Assembly (NCBI GenBank): GCA_020186115.1
Contig: WSYJ01000147.1
Coordinates: 62,001-126,000 of the forward strand
From: Histomonas meleagridis
Taxonomy: Eukaryota; Parabasalia; Tritrichomonadida; Dientamoebidae
DNA: 64,000 nucleotides
Reading direction: 5' to 3'
Each line of letters opens with the position of its first letter. The stretch's first letter is position 1. Position numbers and translations under genes: made by a program. The notes beneath the pieces are model-generated. The model did not search any database and was not told the DNA's origin. It worked only from the letters and a program-made list of their open reading frames with translations. Shown in pieces: positions 9,256-19,657 of the stretch.

Positions 9256-10398
9256 TCACTTTCTCTGGCTCGCTGGTTGCACTGGGACGAAGAACTGACC
9301 CTGTGGTATCTGCGTTGGATATGACTGAGGTAAGCCATATACCGGCTGAAACATGACTTGTTGCTGCTGAGCTCCGGGCTCTTCGTTTACGGACTTAAAT
9401 GCCATTGGTCGTTGAGCGTTGTTCTCTTGACCCTGTGGCATTTGTGGATACACGCAAATAAATCCCGGTGGATGTTCACCAAGTTGAGAGTACTGCATCT
9501 GAGGAACAAAGTATGGATATAAGATTGGGCCCATTGGTTGAGGTCCATAATGTTGTTCAGGAGGATGATGCTCATTTTTATTATCTGATTTGGAATCATC
9601 AGCTGGCATTGGATGTGGCTGTGGAACTTCGATCTCTTCAAAGGAAGATGGTGTGTCGGCAATCTGTGGGAGTGGCTTAACTGGTGGAGCTGGTTTTGGT
9701 ATTGGACCTGCAAATATACCAAATCGTTTGTAATCGGGAGTAATCTTGGAAATTTCGGATGGAAGATAAAGAACTGTGTTCTGGAGACGAGTTGGAGTTG
9801 GCTTTGGAGTTGGAGATGCAGATGGAATTTGCTGTTGAGGTACTGTCTCAGTTGGTGGCTTGACTGCTGCAGGAGCTGGAGATGTAGGTTTTTCTTCTTT
9901 TGGAGCTGGTTCGTCTTTATTTGCCTTTATCTGAATTTGTTTTTGCTCATTGCTTGTCTTGGGTTCTGCCTTAGCAATGTGTGTATTTGTTACTGGCGGA
10001 AGAACTTCTTTTGGCTCTTCTACAGCTGGTGCTTCTGGTGTAACAATTTCATTATTATTAACAATAATATCACCCCAACCAGCACCACTAGATTGGCCCA
10101 TTACAACAGGTTTAGGTTTAGATGTAATTTTTCTGATTTTTTCTTCCTTTTGATTATTTCTTGATTTTTGTCCTTCACCTCTGGGCCTTTGTGGGCCGCG
10201 CCTTTTGTTTTGGGCGTTTTCTGGTTGAGCCTTTTTTGATTTTGGTTTCTTCCACATTGTTGAAGAATCTTTATTTTGAAGTCTTTCAATTACTTCATCA
10301 TCATCACGGCATTCTTTAACTAATTCGCGAATAAGGGCTTCGTCTTTATCTGGAAACATTTCAAGGAATTGAGTGATCTTGCTTTCCGATGTCATCAC
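9256..10398 (-). CDS. UBA/CUE-like, proline/glutamine-rich protein (possibly Lingerer/UBAP2-like)
   Basis: The 380-residue product starts with a three-helix UBA/CUE-type module (about residues 6-42; ITQFLEMFPDKDEALIRELV then DDDEVIERL). This fold binds ubiquitin or acts in RNA-associated factors. A lysine/arginine-rich segment follows (50-95), then a long Pro/Gln/Thr-rich low-complexity region. One conserved-looking island (LYLPSEISKITPDYKRFGIF, about 210-230) loosely resembles the short motif of Lingerer/UBAP2 proteins. The C-terminal 100 residues are Gln/Pro/Tyr-rich and likely disordered. Two adjacent ATGs (10398, 10395) can start it. The UBA/CUE call is fairly solid; the family name is an inference. 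Confidence 0.6.
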   Translation of the reverse strand: MMTSESKITQFLEMFPDKDEALIRELVKECRDDDEVIERLQNKDSSTMWKKPKSKKAQPENAQNKRRGPQRPRGEGQKSRNNQKEEKIRKITSKPKPVVMGQSSGAGWGDIIVNNNEIVTPEAPAVEEPKEVLPPVTNTHIAKAEPKTSNEQKQIQIKANKDEPAPKEEKPTSPAPAAVKPPTETVPQQQIPSASPTPKPTPTRLQNTVLYLPSEISKITPDYKRFGIFAGPIPKPAPPVKPLPQIADTPSSFEEIEVPQPHPMPADDSKSDNKNEHHPPEQHYGPQPMGPILYPYFVPQMQYSQLGEHPPGFICVYPQMPQGQENNAQRPMAFKSVNEEPGAQQQQVMFQPVYGLPQSYPTQIPQGQFFVPVQPASQRK

Positions 10399-10646
10399 GA
10401 TAGAGTAAAATTGACAAACTTTGTTTAAATTGATGTGGCCAGGCCAACCAAAGAGAGAAAATAATGACTAACTAAAGCGAACATTAAAAAACTCAACTAC
10501 TCAAGAATGCATAATTTAAGGGATTTTGTCAGAAATGAATTCAATGTTTTTAATTATTTTTATTTATAATTTTATATATCATATGAAATGGGCTTAAAAA
10601 AAAAAATAAAAAGCTTTTCCAAAACAAAAATAATAAATCATTTTTA

Positions 10647-13610
10647 TCAATTATAGATCTTCATGTCATGCTGGTTTGCCCGTTGTATCATTTGCAAAAT
10701 CACAGAAGGCTCAACTAAAATAAATAGTATTGCATCTTGTTCCGTTGCTAAGTTCGATAGTATAGAAGAATCATCTAAAACGCAAAATCTTTGTGGCTTA
10801 TTTTGACCCATGTATAATACGAACTTAAGCTCTCCAAGATTTGGCTGAATTATTGATTGTATCCTACAAACAGTTAATTCGAATTCTTCTCCTGGTTCAA
10901 CCTGGAAATAAAATGGAGTGAATATTGTACCGTTTGGTGGGTAATTAAAGTTATGTGAGAAACAACACCTTATTAAGAACTGACCTTCTTCCATATGAAG
11001 TTGTGGTTCTGGAACAAATTCTGCACGAATTTCTTTACCTTGGAAATCTTTAATATATTCATTTTCACCCAATTGTCTTATAATACATGCCTGAGCTATT
11101 AATAGTATTCTTAATGAAACATCTTTTGGTACGTCATCTCTTTTCTTCAATTCTGAAATGACGTCCTTAACGGTCGCATTTCCGGGTACCTCGATGTTAA
11201 CGGTCGCTATCGGGTCTATATCGTGATTCATCAAAGCGAATGAAAGTGGAATATATTGATCCAATTCTTTTTGTTCCACATCTTTAACTATTTTAATGAA
11301 CACTTTAGTTTCTGTAATTTTTCCTTTAATATTTAATACACTTTTTAGATCTACGTTTGATAACTTATTAATTAATAATTTTGAAGGAATTGTGTCATCA
11401 CTTTCAGAAGGTAAATATACAGCAACACTATCAGTTTCGGGCAATTTTAATGCGTTTTTAATGCATCGAATTAAGATACGTAAGTGCATTGAAGCTGGAA
11501 TTTCCACTGTTAATAAATATTTGCTTTCTAAATCATATGTTTTGATATGAATACATCCTTTAATATGACTTAAGAATCTTCTAGCGTTATCAAGTTTAAT
11601 TTCAGGTATCATATCTCGGACTTTAATGATTTGTTCTGTTGTTTCTTCTACTTTTGGAAAGACAAATGAACACTTTTGTTTTTGATCTTCTTTTGGATCA
11701 AGTTGAAATATTAATATTCCAGGATAAAACAAATACATTTGTTTCTCTAAGTTAACATCTGTAATTTGACCTTTATATTCCCTAAATCCAATTAACTTTG
11801 TATTGGACTTATAACCGGCGCGGCGGTTAACGACACCCAAAATTTTTGAGAACGTATCGCGCGGGTTTATGACGAGGTACCCCAAATCCTGTATCGGATT
11901 TTGTTTACCAGTGAAAAAGAACTTAATTTGATATGCACAAGAAGCTATTTTTGGATCATTGACTTGAAATGTTGCTGCGAAAATCCATCTATTTACACCT
12001 AATGTTTGTTGTGCTGTCTTATTAGGAGGCAAATATTTAAATGGTAAATTATCTAAAGTCGCAGACCAAATTGATCCTAAATTTGGAACATATTTTCGAA
12101 TTTCTTTACAAAGATTACTATACGTTGCATTTCTAGAAATTCGAATTTGTGGCATATCAGGAACATTCGATAATGTTATGGTCATCATATGTGGATCCTT
12201 AGCATCTCTTTCTTTTTGATAATAATCAATTAAATGCGAAGGAATCTCTGATGTTTTCACTGGTTGCATTACCCATTTAATATCACTTTGTCGAATGTAA
12301 CATAAGTAATATGCATGATTTGATTGATTAGGTCCACCAAAATTATGTTCGAAAACTGTTTCTAAATTAACTTCATCAATATATGAATCATTAAATCGAT
12401 ACCATTTGTTCTCTATGTTAGGTCGACAATATGCTATATAATGTCCGCCTAAACTATCGCCTAAATGTACAAGAACTGAAAATAGTTCATACGTTGTACA
12501 GCCTTGAATATTACCTTCAATGTAATCTCGCATGTCAATTATTAATGGATATTCAAAGCGATCTTTAACTTTTGACATTCCTGTGATTGAGTTCATATCA
12601 TATTCAAATCGGACTAAATGTAAATGAAGGACTGGAGGCAATTTACAAAACTTACAGCCCATTACTGCATCTTGTAAACCATGGCCATCAACTTTATATT
12701 GATTAGAACCACTTAATAGTTCATCGGCTATAAGTGATGTTAATGATTCTTCAAGACATGTCTTCCCTTTTACGACTAAAGAAACATCATAAAAGTCCTC
12801 GTTGCGATTAGTACTATAATCAATATTAACACATTTGATATAATTGGTCATGGTGCCGCGAAAAAGTGACGCAATTTCCCCATCAAGAGAAGTGTTCTTC
12901 ATTTTGTCTTCAAGGTTGGATATAAGAAGACGAATGAATTCTTGAATGTCATTCTGTTGAAAAGCATCAACAGATGTCCAGCCAAAACTTTTGATAAGAT
13001 CTATGGTGGAAACTGCGGAATCGGATAATTGAAGCATACAAAAAAGTCGTTGAAGATTAAGTGGAATGGATTTCTCTTCTTCTACATCGGGATTAATGGG
13101 CATGGAATAGATAAGACGTCGGAAAACTGGAAGATTAAATAACATTTGAATCACTGAGTTCATATAACATGTAGCTGCTTGATTGACAAGACCTACATAG
13201 CCAGTTAGAGCACGAGTGTTAGGAGGCTCTTTTTGAACAGGAGAATGAGATACTTGAATGTAAACGGATAAACGATCTTTCTTGGCATATTTGGGGATGT
13301 CTGCTTGAAGTAAAAATTCTGGGAATACACAAGATCTTGATCGTCTGGTAAGGATGGCATTTTGAGTCATTTCTTTATTCTTTTTACCATATAAAGTTAA
13401 TGTAATTTTGACATGATGAGGTTCTGCTGGTGGGTTTAGGAGCTTAACTTTTGCCAACATATACTGTGTTTTTGTGATAGAAGTTGGAACAATGGTACAA
13501 ATATATTTATATTCATCGTAAATCACGTACTCCGGAGATTTTAGTTTCTCTGTTAACTTAGAGATACAAGATGGTGTATCCCAAACTTTTTTTAATTCGT
13601 ATTCTTCCAT
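10647..13610 (-). CDS. USP7/Ubp15-type ubiquitin carboxyl-terminal hydrolase
   Basis: A cysteine protease that removes ubiquitin from proteins. An N-terminal MATH/TRAF-like beta domain (about residues 10-125) is followed by a USP core. The Cys box reads GLVNQAATCYMNS (Cys148), the His box reads GDSLGGHYIAYCR (His390), and RFNDSY supplies Asp408. The Cys-His-Asp spacing matches human USP7. A QNDIQEFIRLL block (219-229) also fits. The finger cysteines appear reduced. About 550 further residues resemble the tandem ubiquitin-like domains of USP7, and the total of 987 is close to the usual length. The gene is intact. TCACAA on the minus strand, with its A 10 nt before the ATG, is a candidate initiator. 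Confidence 0.93.
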   Translation of the reverse strand: MEEYELKKVWDTPSCISKLTEKLKSPEYVIYDEYKYICTIVPTSITKTQYMLAKVKLLNPPAEPHHVKITLTLYGKKNKEMTQNAILTRRSRSCVFPEFLLQADIPKYAKKDRLSVYIQVSHSPVQKEPPNTRALTGYVGLVNQAATCYMNSVIQMLFNLPVFRRLIYSMPINPDVEEEKSIPLNLQRLFCMLQLSDSAVSTIDLIKSFGWTSVDAFQQNDIQEFIRLLISNLEDKMKNTSLDGEIASLFRGTMTNYIKCVNIDYSTNRNEDFYDVSLVVKGKTCLEESLTSLIADELLSGSNQYKVDGHGLQDAVMGCKFCKLPPVLHLHLVRFEYDMNSITGMSKVKDRFEYPLIIDMRDYIEGNIQGCTTYELFSVLVHLGDSLGGHYIAYCRPNIENKWYRFNDSYIDEVNLETVFEHNFGGPNQSNHAYYLCYIRQSDIKWVMQPVKTSEIPSHLIDYYQKERDAKDPHMMTITLSNVPDMPQIRISRNATYSNLCKEIRKYVPNLGSIWSATLDNLPFKYLPPNKTAQQTLGVNRWIFAATFQVNDPKIASCAYQIKFFFTGKQNPIQDLGYLVINPRDTFSKILGVVNRRAGYKSNTKLIGFREYKGQITDVNLEKQMYLFYPGILIFQLDPKEDQKQKCSFVFPKVEETTEQIIKVRDMIPEIKLDNARRFLSHIKGCIHIKTYDLESKYLLTVEIPASMHLRILIRCIKNALKLPETDSVAVYLPSESDDTIPSKLLINKLSNVDLKSVLNIKGKITETKVFIKIVKDVEQKELDQYIPLSFALMNHDIDPIATVNIEVPGNATVKDVISELKKRDDVPKDVSLRILLIAQACIIRQLGENEYIKDFQGKEIRAEFVPEPQLHMEEGQFLIRCCFSHNFNYPPNGTIFTPFYFQVEPGEEFELTVCRIQSIIQPNLGELKFVLYMGQNKPQRFCVLDDSSILSNLATEQDAILFILVEPSVILQMIQRANQHDMKIYN

Positions 13611-14015
13611 TACAGGTTGTGATTGATGATAAGCCGAGGATTGTATTGATTATGATCGTCAAAAAATTGACAGACTTTAGGCGCACCAGGAAATGAAGCT
13701 GTAGGGAAACGAATTGATTTTTTTTAGCGTAATAAATGAAATAATGATGTCTTCACAAATAAAAACAACGAAGATGCAAAACGCCTTTGTGTATGTTTAT
13801 TCATCTCCAACATATTGCAAAAATTTAATTTTTTTCTTTATATTAAGAACAAATTATTCATGAATTGTTTAAACAAGAATTTGAATAAAAACCGATCAAA
13901 CGCAATAAATACTTTTTTGTAAATAATTAAAAGACAAGTTCGAAAAAGCTCAAAATGACAGTTTTCAAAATAAATGTTTTATTTTATGAAATTCATTAAA
14001 AAATAAAAAATTGAT
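13611..14015. other. Intergenic with candidate initiator at 13617-13622
   Basis: Spacer between the 3' end of the Raptor-like gene and the 5' end of the USP7-like gene, both on the minus strand. TCACAA (minus strand, 13622-13617) fits the trichomonad initiator consensus. Nothing else was recognised. Confidence 0.4.
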
Positions 14016-17000
14016 TTAAACAGTATTTTTAGATTTCAAACATATTATGAATCCATCTTCAGTACCGAACAAATAATAAGGTTCTTTTGGGTGTATGCAG
14101 CAAGAATTTCCATAAATTTCCTCGTTTATCACTTCGATTTTTTCAAACATTTCATCTGTCACGAAAACGAAACCATTTTTTGCAGTGCACAAAATTTTTC
14201 CGTTATTTGTTATATCGAAATTATTAATTTCGACATCTTGTTTTGAAATTATTTTTAATTTTTCATCTTCGTCTAACATTTCCAATTTTCCATTTGAGTC
14301 CAAACACAACAAAATGTTATTTAAGAATTTCATTTTTTTAATTTTAACATTAACATCGATAACTTTACTTTCTTTATTAAGTGTATTCACAACGATAATT
14401 TGATTATTATCTGTTGCCAAATACAAATTTTTATTTTTATTCATTAATCCATTTAAAATTATTTTATTTAATTTAATTTCATCTTCTAATTTTAATGTGA
14501 TGAAATTCCATTTACTTATTATACCATTTATACCATCGATAACATATAAAATATTATCATCATCGAAAATAGGAATTAAATTTGAGTTTTGTGTATCGAA
14601 TTGAGGATTAACTCTAAAAGTATATTTCAAGTTATCCTTAAAAGGTTGCCATACAGATATACATCCATTATTCATTGTGAACAAAATATTTGTTTCATTA
14701 TTAATATGAAATAATTTGGTATTAACAATTTCATTATTTTCGTCAATAGTATACGTATTAATAATTCCATCATTATAATAGAAAAGTGTATCTTTAGTCG
14801 ATGCAAATATTCCATTTGACATGAAATCGAATTCAACAAAATTTATTTTATTACGTGAAATATTTAAATATAAATTATTAATTAAACAATTATTTTTTTG
14901 ATTATTAATTTCATCTGTCGATTTTGTATATATTAAATTACGTAATAAAATATAATTTATCGATTTGTTCTGCTCTAAATTATTTAATTCCATACTATCT
15001 GATTCATAATTATTAAAGTCATATGATATTATATTCTCATCTGAAATAGATTCATTTATTAATGAATTCGAATTTGAGTTCTGTGAATGAACAAATTGTA
15101 ATATCAAATTAGAAACTGTACTAATTGATGGATGTGGATCTTTAGATAACATTTGTAACAAATAAATACATATTTTATTACATTTGATATTAATTTGTGG
15201 ATCTTTAATTAATTCATCGATTTTTTCATATAAATTTTCTTCGTTTAAATTTTCATATATTTTATCATTTATTAATTCTTTATATGTTTTACATGTAAAA
15301 TAATTGTCATCAATTAAATCATCATCAATTGTCTCAATCGACATAATATATTTACGTATTAATAATAAAAATTGAAATCGTACTAAAAAAGATAAATCTG
15401 AAATCGATTTAAATGACATTAATAATAATTGGATATTAGTTAAACATTCAAATGGTTTCATGAAACATTCCAATACTGATAATGATATTGCTCTAAGTAT
15501 TGATGAATTCATTTGTAAACAGATCGAACATTTAATATGAAATCCATTGCTAACAAATAACGAAGTCTCTGGTGAATATAAATCAAATGCTCGGCGAATA
15601 GTTAATAACATCCAACATGTTAATATGATATTATTCGACGAAAATAAGTTTGCACTAACTTTATTAATGTATTCACTACTCGTACAGACCTTTTGAAATG
15701 TTTCATTATAATTTACAAATGTAGATACAAATGCTGCTGAAAGGATTCGCGTTTTTTCTGTTAATTGTTGATCAAAAATATTATCAATAAATGTGGAAAC
15801 ATCTAATTCATGTGGTATTTCTTCAAAAAAACTGGAACTAGAATATACTAAAGCTAAGATAAATGTACATAACGGATTAAAATAGTTAGACGTGGGTGGT
15901 AAACTTAAGAGTTTTTTGTATAATGGACCGATAACATTGCACGTTGAAATCATTTCAATGGAAAAATGGTCACTTGATACGTAGTCCGTTAATATGGATA
16001 ACGGTCGCTCGTCATTTGGATTGGATTCAATCATATGAAATAGAAGAGTTATATGATACGATTGTAATAAATCAAATTGTTTGTTCTTTATTATTAATTC
16101 AAGCGTTGTAGCGGCACGACTAAAAAGATCTGTTGAATATGATGGTGATGATTTAATGGGATTAGTAACAACAGAATCAAGTAAAATAGTCCATTGCTTC
16201 CATAAGGGATGCATTGATAGATCTGGAATTGACGGATATGATTTTGGATGTACTCGATATGGTCGAAGTAAATATTGTGATAAAATAAAGTAACTAAATA
16301 CATGTCGAATATAATTATCTTCTCGAAAGAGCTTCATGTATAAATTTAAAGGTAATGAATCAGCTGCAATAGCATCAATAATTGAATTTAGAACAAGTAA
16401 AAGTTGTTCATGATTTTCAGATTTGTTTAGCCATAATTCTTGTAAAATTGAATCAAATGGAAATTTTTCACTTCTAAGATTAACTCTGTAAAATCTAAGA
16501 ACATGACAAATAACCGCCATTTTAACGGGCGTCAAAATTGCGGAAGTTAAAAAATCATGTGGAAGATGAGGATCGTCTGGTAAATCTTCACCAACATCAG
16601 TGGCACAAACACACATCCAATCTTCCCAATTTGAATAGTCACTATCTTGGTTAGATGAGATATTTTTAATAATTGATGAAAATGAATTAATGATAACAGC
16701 AGCATTGGAACAATCAAAAAAATAGAATGAAGGAGGTGGGATCTGTGAGAAAAGAGATTTAAATGGAAATTGTGTAAAATGTGTTGATCTTCTTTCTGAA
16801 CACCAAATGTTGTTTTCGGTGATTTTTGGAAAACCATATCCAACATAATGAAATGCAATTCGACACGATGGATTTTCTCTTCTAATTGTGGATAAATAAT
16901 TTAATCGTTCTTTAGAAGGTGCAATTGAAAAAAATAATTTTAGGTTGGGATCAATTTGGTAATATCCTGACTTATAATAATTTTGGATACTTGAAGGAAA

Positions 17001-17393
17001 TTCAGAAGAAAATGTTATATGCGAATCAAACCATCCAAAAATGCATGGGAGAGATGCAGAATATGGAGAGGGTGCCTTCGGAAATTGTTCAATATGTGCA
17101 GTATTTATAATAGCACATTTTGTGGAATCCATAGATAACATTTGTGGAATAGAATTATTTCCTATTTGATCAATAAAATACTCTGCATTAGAAATATCAA
17201 TAATGGGAGCTTTCTTATATTCATTTGAAATTTCAAGTTTAAGATTTGATAAAATTTCTGTTAAAGGAGTAATTTCTTCTTCTGCTACTGGCTGCCAAAA
17301 TCCTGATTCCTGGCTTTGATAAGTCTCATCTTCTTCAGATGAATCGTAATCAATATCCCAACTTTGTAAATCAAATTTTTTGCTGTTTTTCAT
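14016..17393 (-). CDS. Raptor-like TORC1 subunit
   Basis: Raptor recruits substrates to the TOR kinase in TORC1. The 1125-residue product carries the N-terminal caspase-like Raptor domain. RIAFHYVGYGFPKITENNIW (about residues 178-197) and FYFFDCSNAAVIINSF (223-238) match the conserved HYNGHGVPKPT and DCSNAG blocks. DPHLPHDFLTSAILTPVKMA (277-296) matches the region downstream. A helical solenoid follows (320-820), including the SLPLNLYMKLFREDNYIRHVFSYFIL segment typical of Raptor. The C-terminal 250 residues form degenerate WD40-like blades. The gene is shorter than animal Raptor but complete and unbroken. The Glu/Ser-rich first 35 residues are not conserved. Confidence 0.87.
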   Translation of the reverse strand: MKNSKKFDLQSWDIDYDSSEEDETYQSQESGFWQPVAEEEITPLTEILSNLKLEISNEYKKAPIIDISNAEYFIDQIGNNSIPQMLSMDSTKCAIINTAHIEQFPKAPSPYSASLPCIFGWFDSHITFSSEFPSSIQNYYKSGYYQIDPNLKLFFSIAPSKERLNYLSTIRRENPSCRIAFHYVGYGFPKITENNIWCSERRSTHFTQFPFKSLFSQIPPPSFYFFDCSNAAVIINSFSSIIKNISSNQDSDYSNWEDWMCVCATDVGEDLPDDPHLPHDFLTSAILTPVKMAVICHVLRFYRVNLRSEKFPFDSILQELWLNKSENHEQLLLVLNSIIDAIAADSLPLNLYMKLFREDNYIRHVFSYFILSQYLLRPYRVHPKSYPSIPDLSMHPLWKQWTILLDSVVTNPIKSSPSYSTDLFSRAATTLELIIKNKQFDLLQSYHITLLFHMIESNPNDERPLSILTDYVSSDHFSIEMISTCNVIGPLYKKLLSLPPTSNYFNPLCTFILALVYSSSSFFEEIPHELDVSTFIDNIFDQQLTEKTRILSAAFVSTFVNYNETFQKVCTSSEYINKVSANLFSSNNIILTCWMLLTIRRAFDLYSPETSLFVSNGFHIKCSICLQMNSSILRAISLSVLECFMKPFECLTNIQLLLMSFKSISDLSFLVRFQFLLLIRKYIMSIETIDDDLIDDNYFTCKTYKELINDKIYENLNEENLYEKIDELIKDPQINIKCNKICIYLLQMLSKDPHPSISTVSNLILQFVHSQNSNSNSLINESISDENIISYDFNNYESDSMELNNLEQNKSINYILLRNLIYTKSTDEINNQKNNCLINNLYLNISRNKINFVEFDFMSNGIFASTKDTLFYYNDGIINTYTIDENNEIVNTKLFHINNETNILFTMNNGCISVWQPFKDNLKYTFRVNPQFDTQNSNLIPIFDDDNILYVIDGINGIISKWNFITLKLEDEIKLNKIILNGLMNKNKNLYLATDNNQIIVVNTLNKESKVIDVNVKIKKMKFLNNILLCLDSNGKLEMLDEDEKLKIISKQDVEINNFDITNNGKILCTAKNGFVFVTDEMFEKIEVINEEIYGNSCCIHPKEPYYLFGTEDGFIICLKSKNTV

Positions 17394-17857
17394 TTTGGAG
17401 AATCCGCAAATTCAATGGGTTTCGGTTTTATTCAATATCACTTCACAATCGGCATTTCCCAAACTTTGATTACATGACCAAAAGGTTTTTATATATCAAT
17501 TTTAAATTTTCCATATACGAATAATAAGAGAAAAGAATTGATTTTAGCTAAGGTCTTACATGTTTTATGTATTTCTCGAATCAAGTTAACCAATAAATTT
17601 ATTTTTTCAATTGAATATTTTAACCGAATTCGAGTCTTTTTCTGTTACCTCATCCCAGTATTCAAAAAGTGGAGCATATTGTGAGAATAAACTTTTGAAA
17701 AAAATCGAGAAGTTGACAACCCCAAATTACAATTAAATGTTATGCCACCATCTTCATGTGCTGGATCAATTCACAAAGCGATCGTTCTGAAAAATAGCAG
17801 AAAAATATCTTGCTGAAAATATGGTTTTACTTAGACTTTACAGATAAATTAGAATAA
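17394..17857. other. Intergenic, no gene seen
   Basis: AT-rich spacer between the Raptor-like start and the first recognisable ankyrin pseudogene sequence. No coding or RNA feature was recognised. Confidence 0.4.
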
Positions 17858-19572
17858 CTTAAATGGGTGTTTAATTGCTTTCATTATCAGCAAGTTTTGT
17901 AAAGAATATCCAATATCTTATGATATCATTATATACCGAATGATATATACATCCTTTTTGATTGATAATAATGATTTTGATATATATTTGAGATTATTAC
18001 AGGAAATTGAAAAATTTGAAGTAAATAATAAAATCAGCACAAAAATAATAAATTTATTTTCTCAATTTCTACTTAAAGAAAACACACAAGAATCATTTTA
18101 TTTACTTAGTTACATGATTAAGTATAATTTACTTGAATCAAAATTCATCAAAAATACATTTAATCCATTTTTTGTTCATATTAATCAAGATAAATCAAAT
18201 GAATATGAATATTTATTTATTCAAGAAAATATTTCTTATGAAGAACTTTCGAAGAATGATTGGAAACTTCATAAGCAATTAATTAAAGAAGGAGTTAATC
18301 CAAAAGAAATTGCGAAAGTAATTCGAAATGATGAAATAGAAGAACTTCAAGAAATATCATCACAAAATGAATTCGATTTTAATCAAATAAGTCCAAAATC
18401 AATTTATGAAAGATGTTCATTTATTAGTAAGGAAAATGTTTCATTAATTGATTATGCAGCACTTTTTTCGTCAGTTAAATGTTTTAAATATTTACTTATG
18501 AATGGTGCAAGTGTAGAAAATACAGGTAAATACGCTGTTGCAGGTGGAAATGAAGAAATCGTTCATTTATGCGAACAAAATCATTCATCTTTTCAAAATG
18601 CATATGAAGCAGCAATTGAATTTCATCGAAATGATATCTTTAAATATCTTTAGGAAAATAAAATTGAAGATATTGATAAAATAAAAAAATTAGGAGAAAA
18701 ATGTGTTTCATATTTTAATTATGAAATTTTTACATATTTAGAAAAAGAATGAATGAAAATTAATGAAAATATCATTAATAAAGCAGCAAAAATTGGAAAT
18801 ATTTTTCTTGTAAAATATTTCCTTAAAAATAATCAAATTCCAGAAAATATTTTAGTTTTTGCTTCATTTTCAGGAAATATTGAACTTGTTACATACATTT
18901 TAAAGCAAAAAGGAATTGATATTAATGCTAAAAATATTTATTTGTTTTATTTGATATTTATTTTAATGATTTGATATTTTAAAATAATATTTGGAAGTTA
19001 TATAAAATATTTAAAACAGCACTTATGTATACATCTTCATATGGTCATATAGAAATCGTGAAATTACTTCTTGAACAAGAAGATATTGATGTTAATGCTA
19101 AAAATATTTATTTGTTTTATTTAGAATTTATTTTAATAATTTCTTATTTCAAAATAATATTTGAAAATTATTTAAATTATTTAGAACAGCACTTATTTAT
19201 TCATCTTGGAATGGTCACACAGAAATTGTTAAAATGCTTCTTGAACAAGAGGGAATTGATATTGATGCTGAAGATGTTTATTTGTTTTGTTTGATATATA
19301 TTTTAATAATTTGATATTTCAAAATAATATTTGAAAATTATTTAAATTATTTAATACAGCACTTATGTGGGCATCTGAAAAAGGTCATACAAAAATATTT
19401 AAATTACTTCTTAAGCAAGAAGGAATTGATATTAATGCTAAAGATATTTATATGTTTTATTTAGAATTTATTTTAATAATTTTATATTTCAAAATAATAT
19501 TTGGAAATTATTTAAATTATTTAAATCAGCACTTGATTTAGCAACTCAAAACAAACGCAAAGACATTAAATA
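17858..19572 (+). pseudogene. Ankyrin-repeat (DUF3447-type) protein pseudogene with 71-nt spacers
   Basis: Trichomonads carry large families of such ankyrin proteins of unknown role. Sequence upstream of the first in-frame ATG (17940) already aligns with the minus-strand paralogue (KEYPISYDIIIY), so the true 5' end is decayed. The helical N-terminal region is open from 17940 to an in-frame TAG at 18651. A TGA at 18750 also interrupts it, and the frame resumes on the far side of each stop. Ankyrin units follow (AAKIGNIFLVKYFLKNN, SGNIELVTYILKQKG, and three full 33-residue repeats). From 18944 on, each repeat boundary contains a 71-nt spacer. Excising the spacers restores an open frame ending TQNKRKDIK-stop at 19572. 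The two nonsense codons argue for a pseudogene. Confidence 0.75.
18944..19524 (+). repeat. Four 71-nt spacers in a 170-bp ankyrin-plus-spacer array
   Basis: Spacers occupy 18944-19014, 19114-19184, 19284-19354 and 19454-19524. Each is exactly 71 nt, and they are separated by exactly 99 nt (33 codons) of ankyrin sequence. All four begin GTTTT and end TTTAA or TTTAG. Removing each joins IYL or a close variant to TAL/SAL in frame. By eye, copies 2 and 4 differ at about 4 of 71 positions, while the ankyrin units 19015-19113 and 19355-19453 differ at about 20 of 99. No trichomonad branch/acceptor motif (ACTAACACACAG) is present. Confidence 0.9.
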
Positions 19573-19657
19573 AAGCACTGTATCTAATAAATGCTTTCAT
19601 TTGCCAACTCAAATATTACATAAACATAAAATTTCTCATCAATCAAAACGTTTATCT

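Noticed and set aside
9613-10164. 183-codon Trp/Cys/Phe-rich plus-strand frame
   Set aside because: It is the antisense of the Pro/Gln-rich UBA/CUE-like gene; its composition follows from the complementary codons.
18944-19524. Calling the 71-nt spacers canonical spliceosomal introns
   Set aside because: Only one of five has GT...AG ends and none carries the trichomonad branch/acceptor motif. They are reported as unexplained spacers instead.
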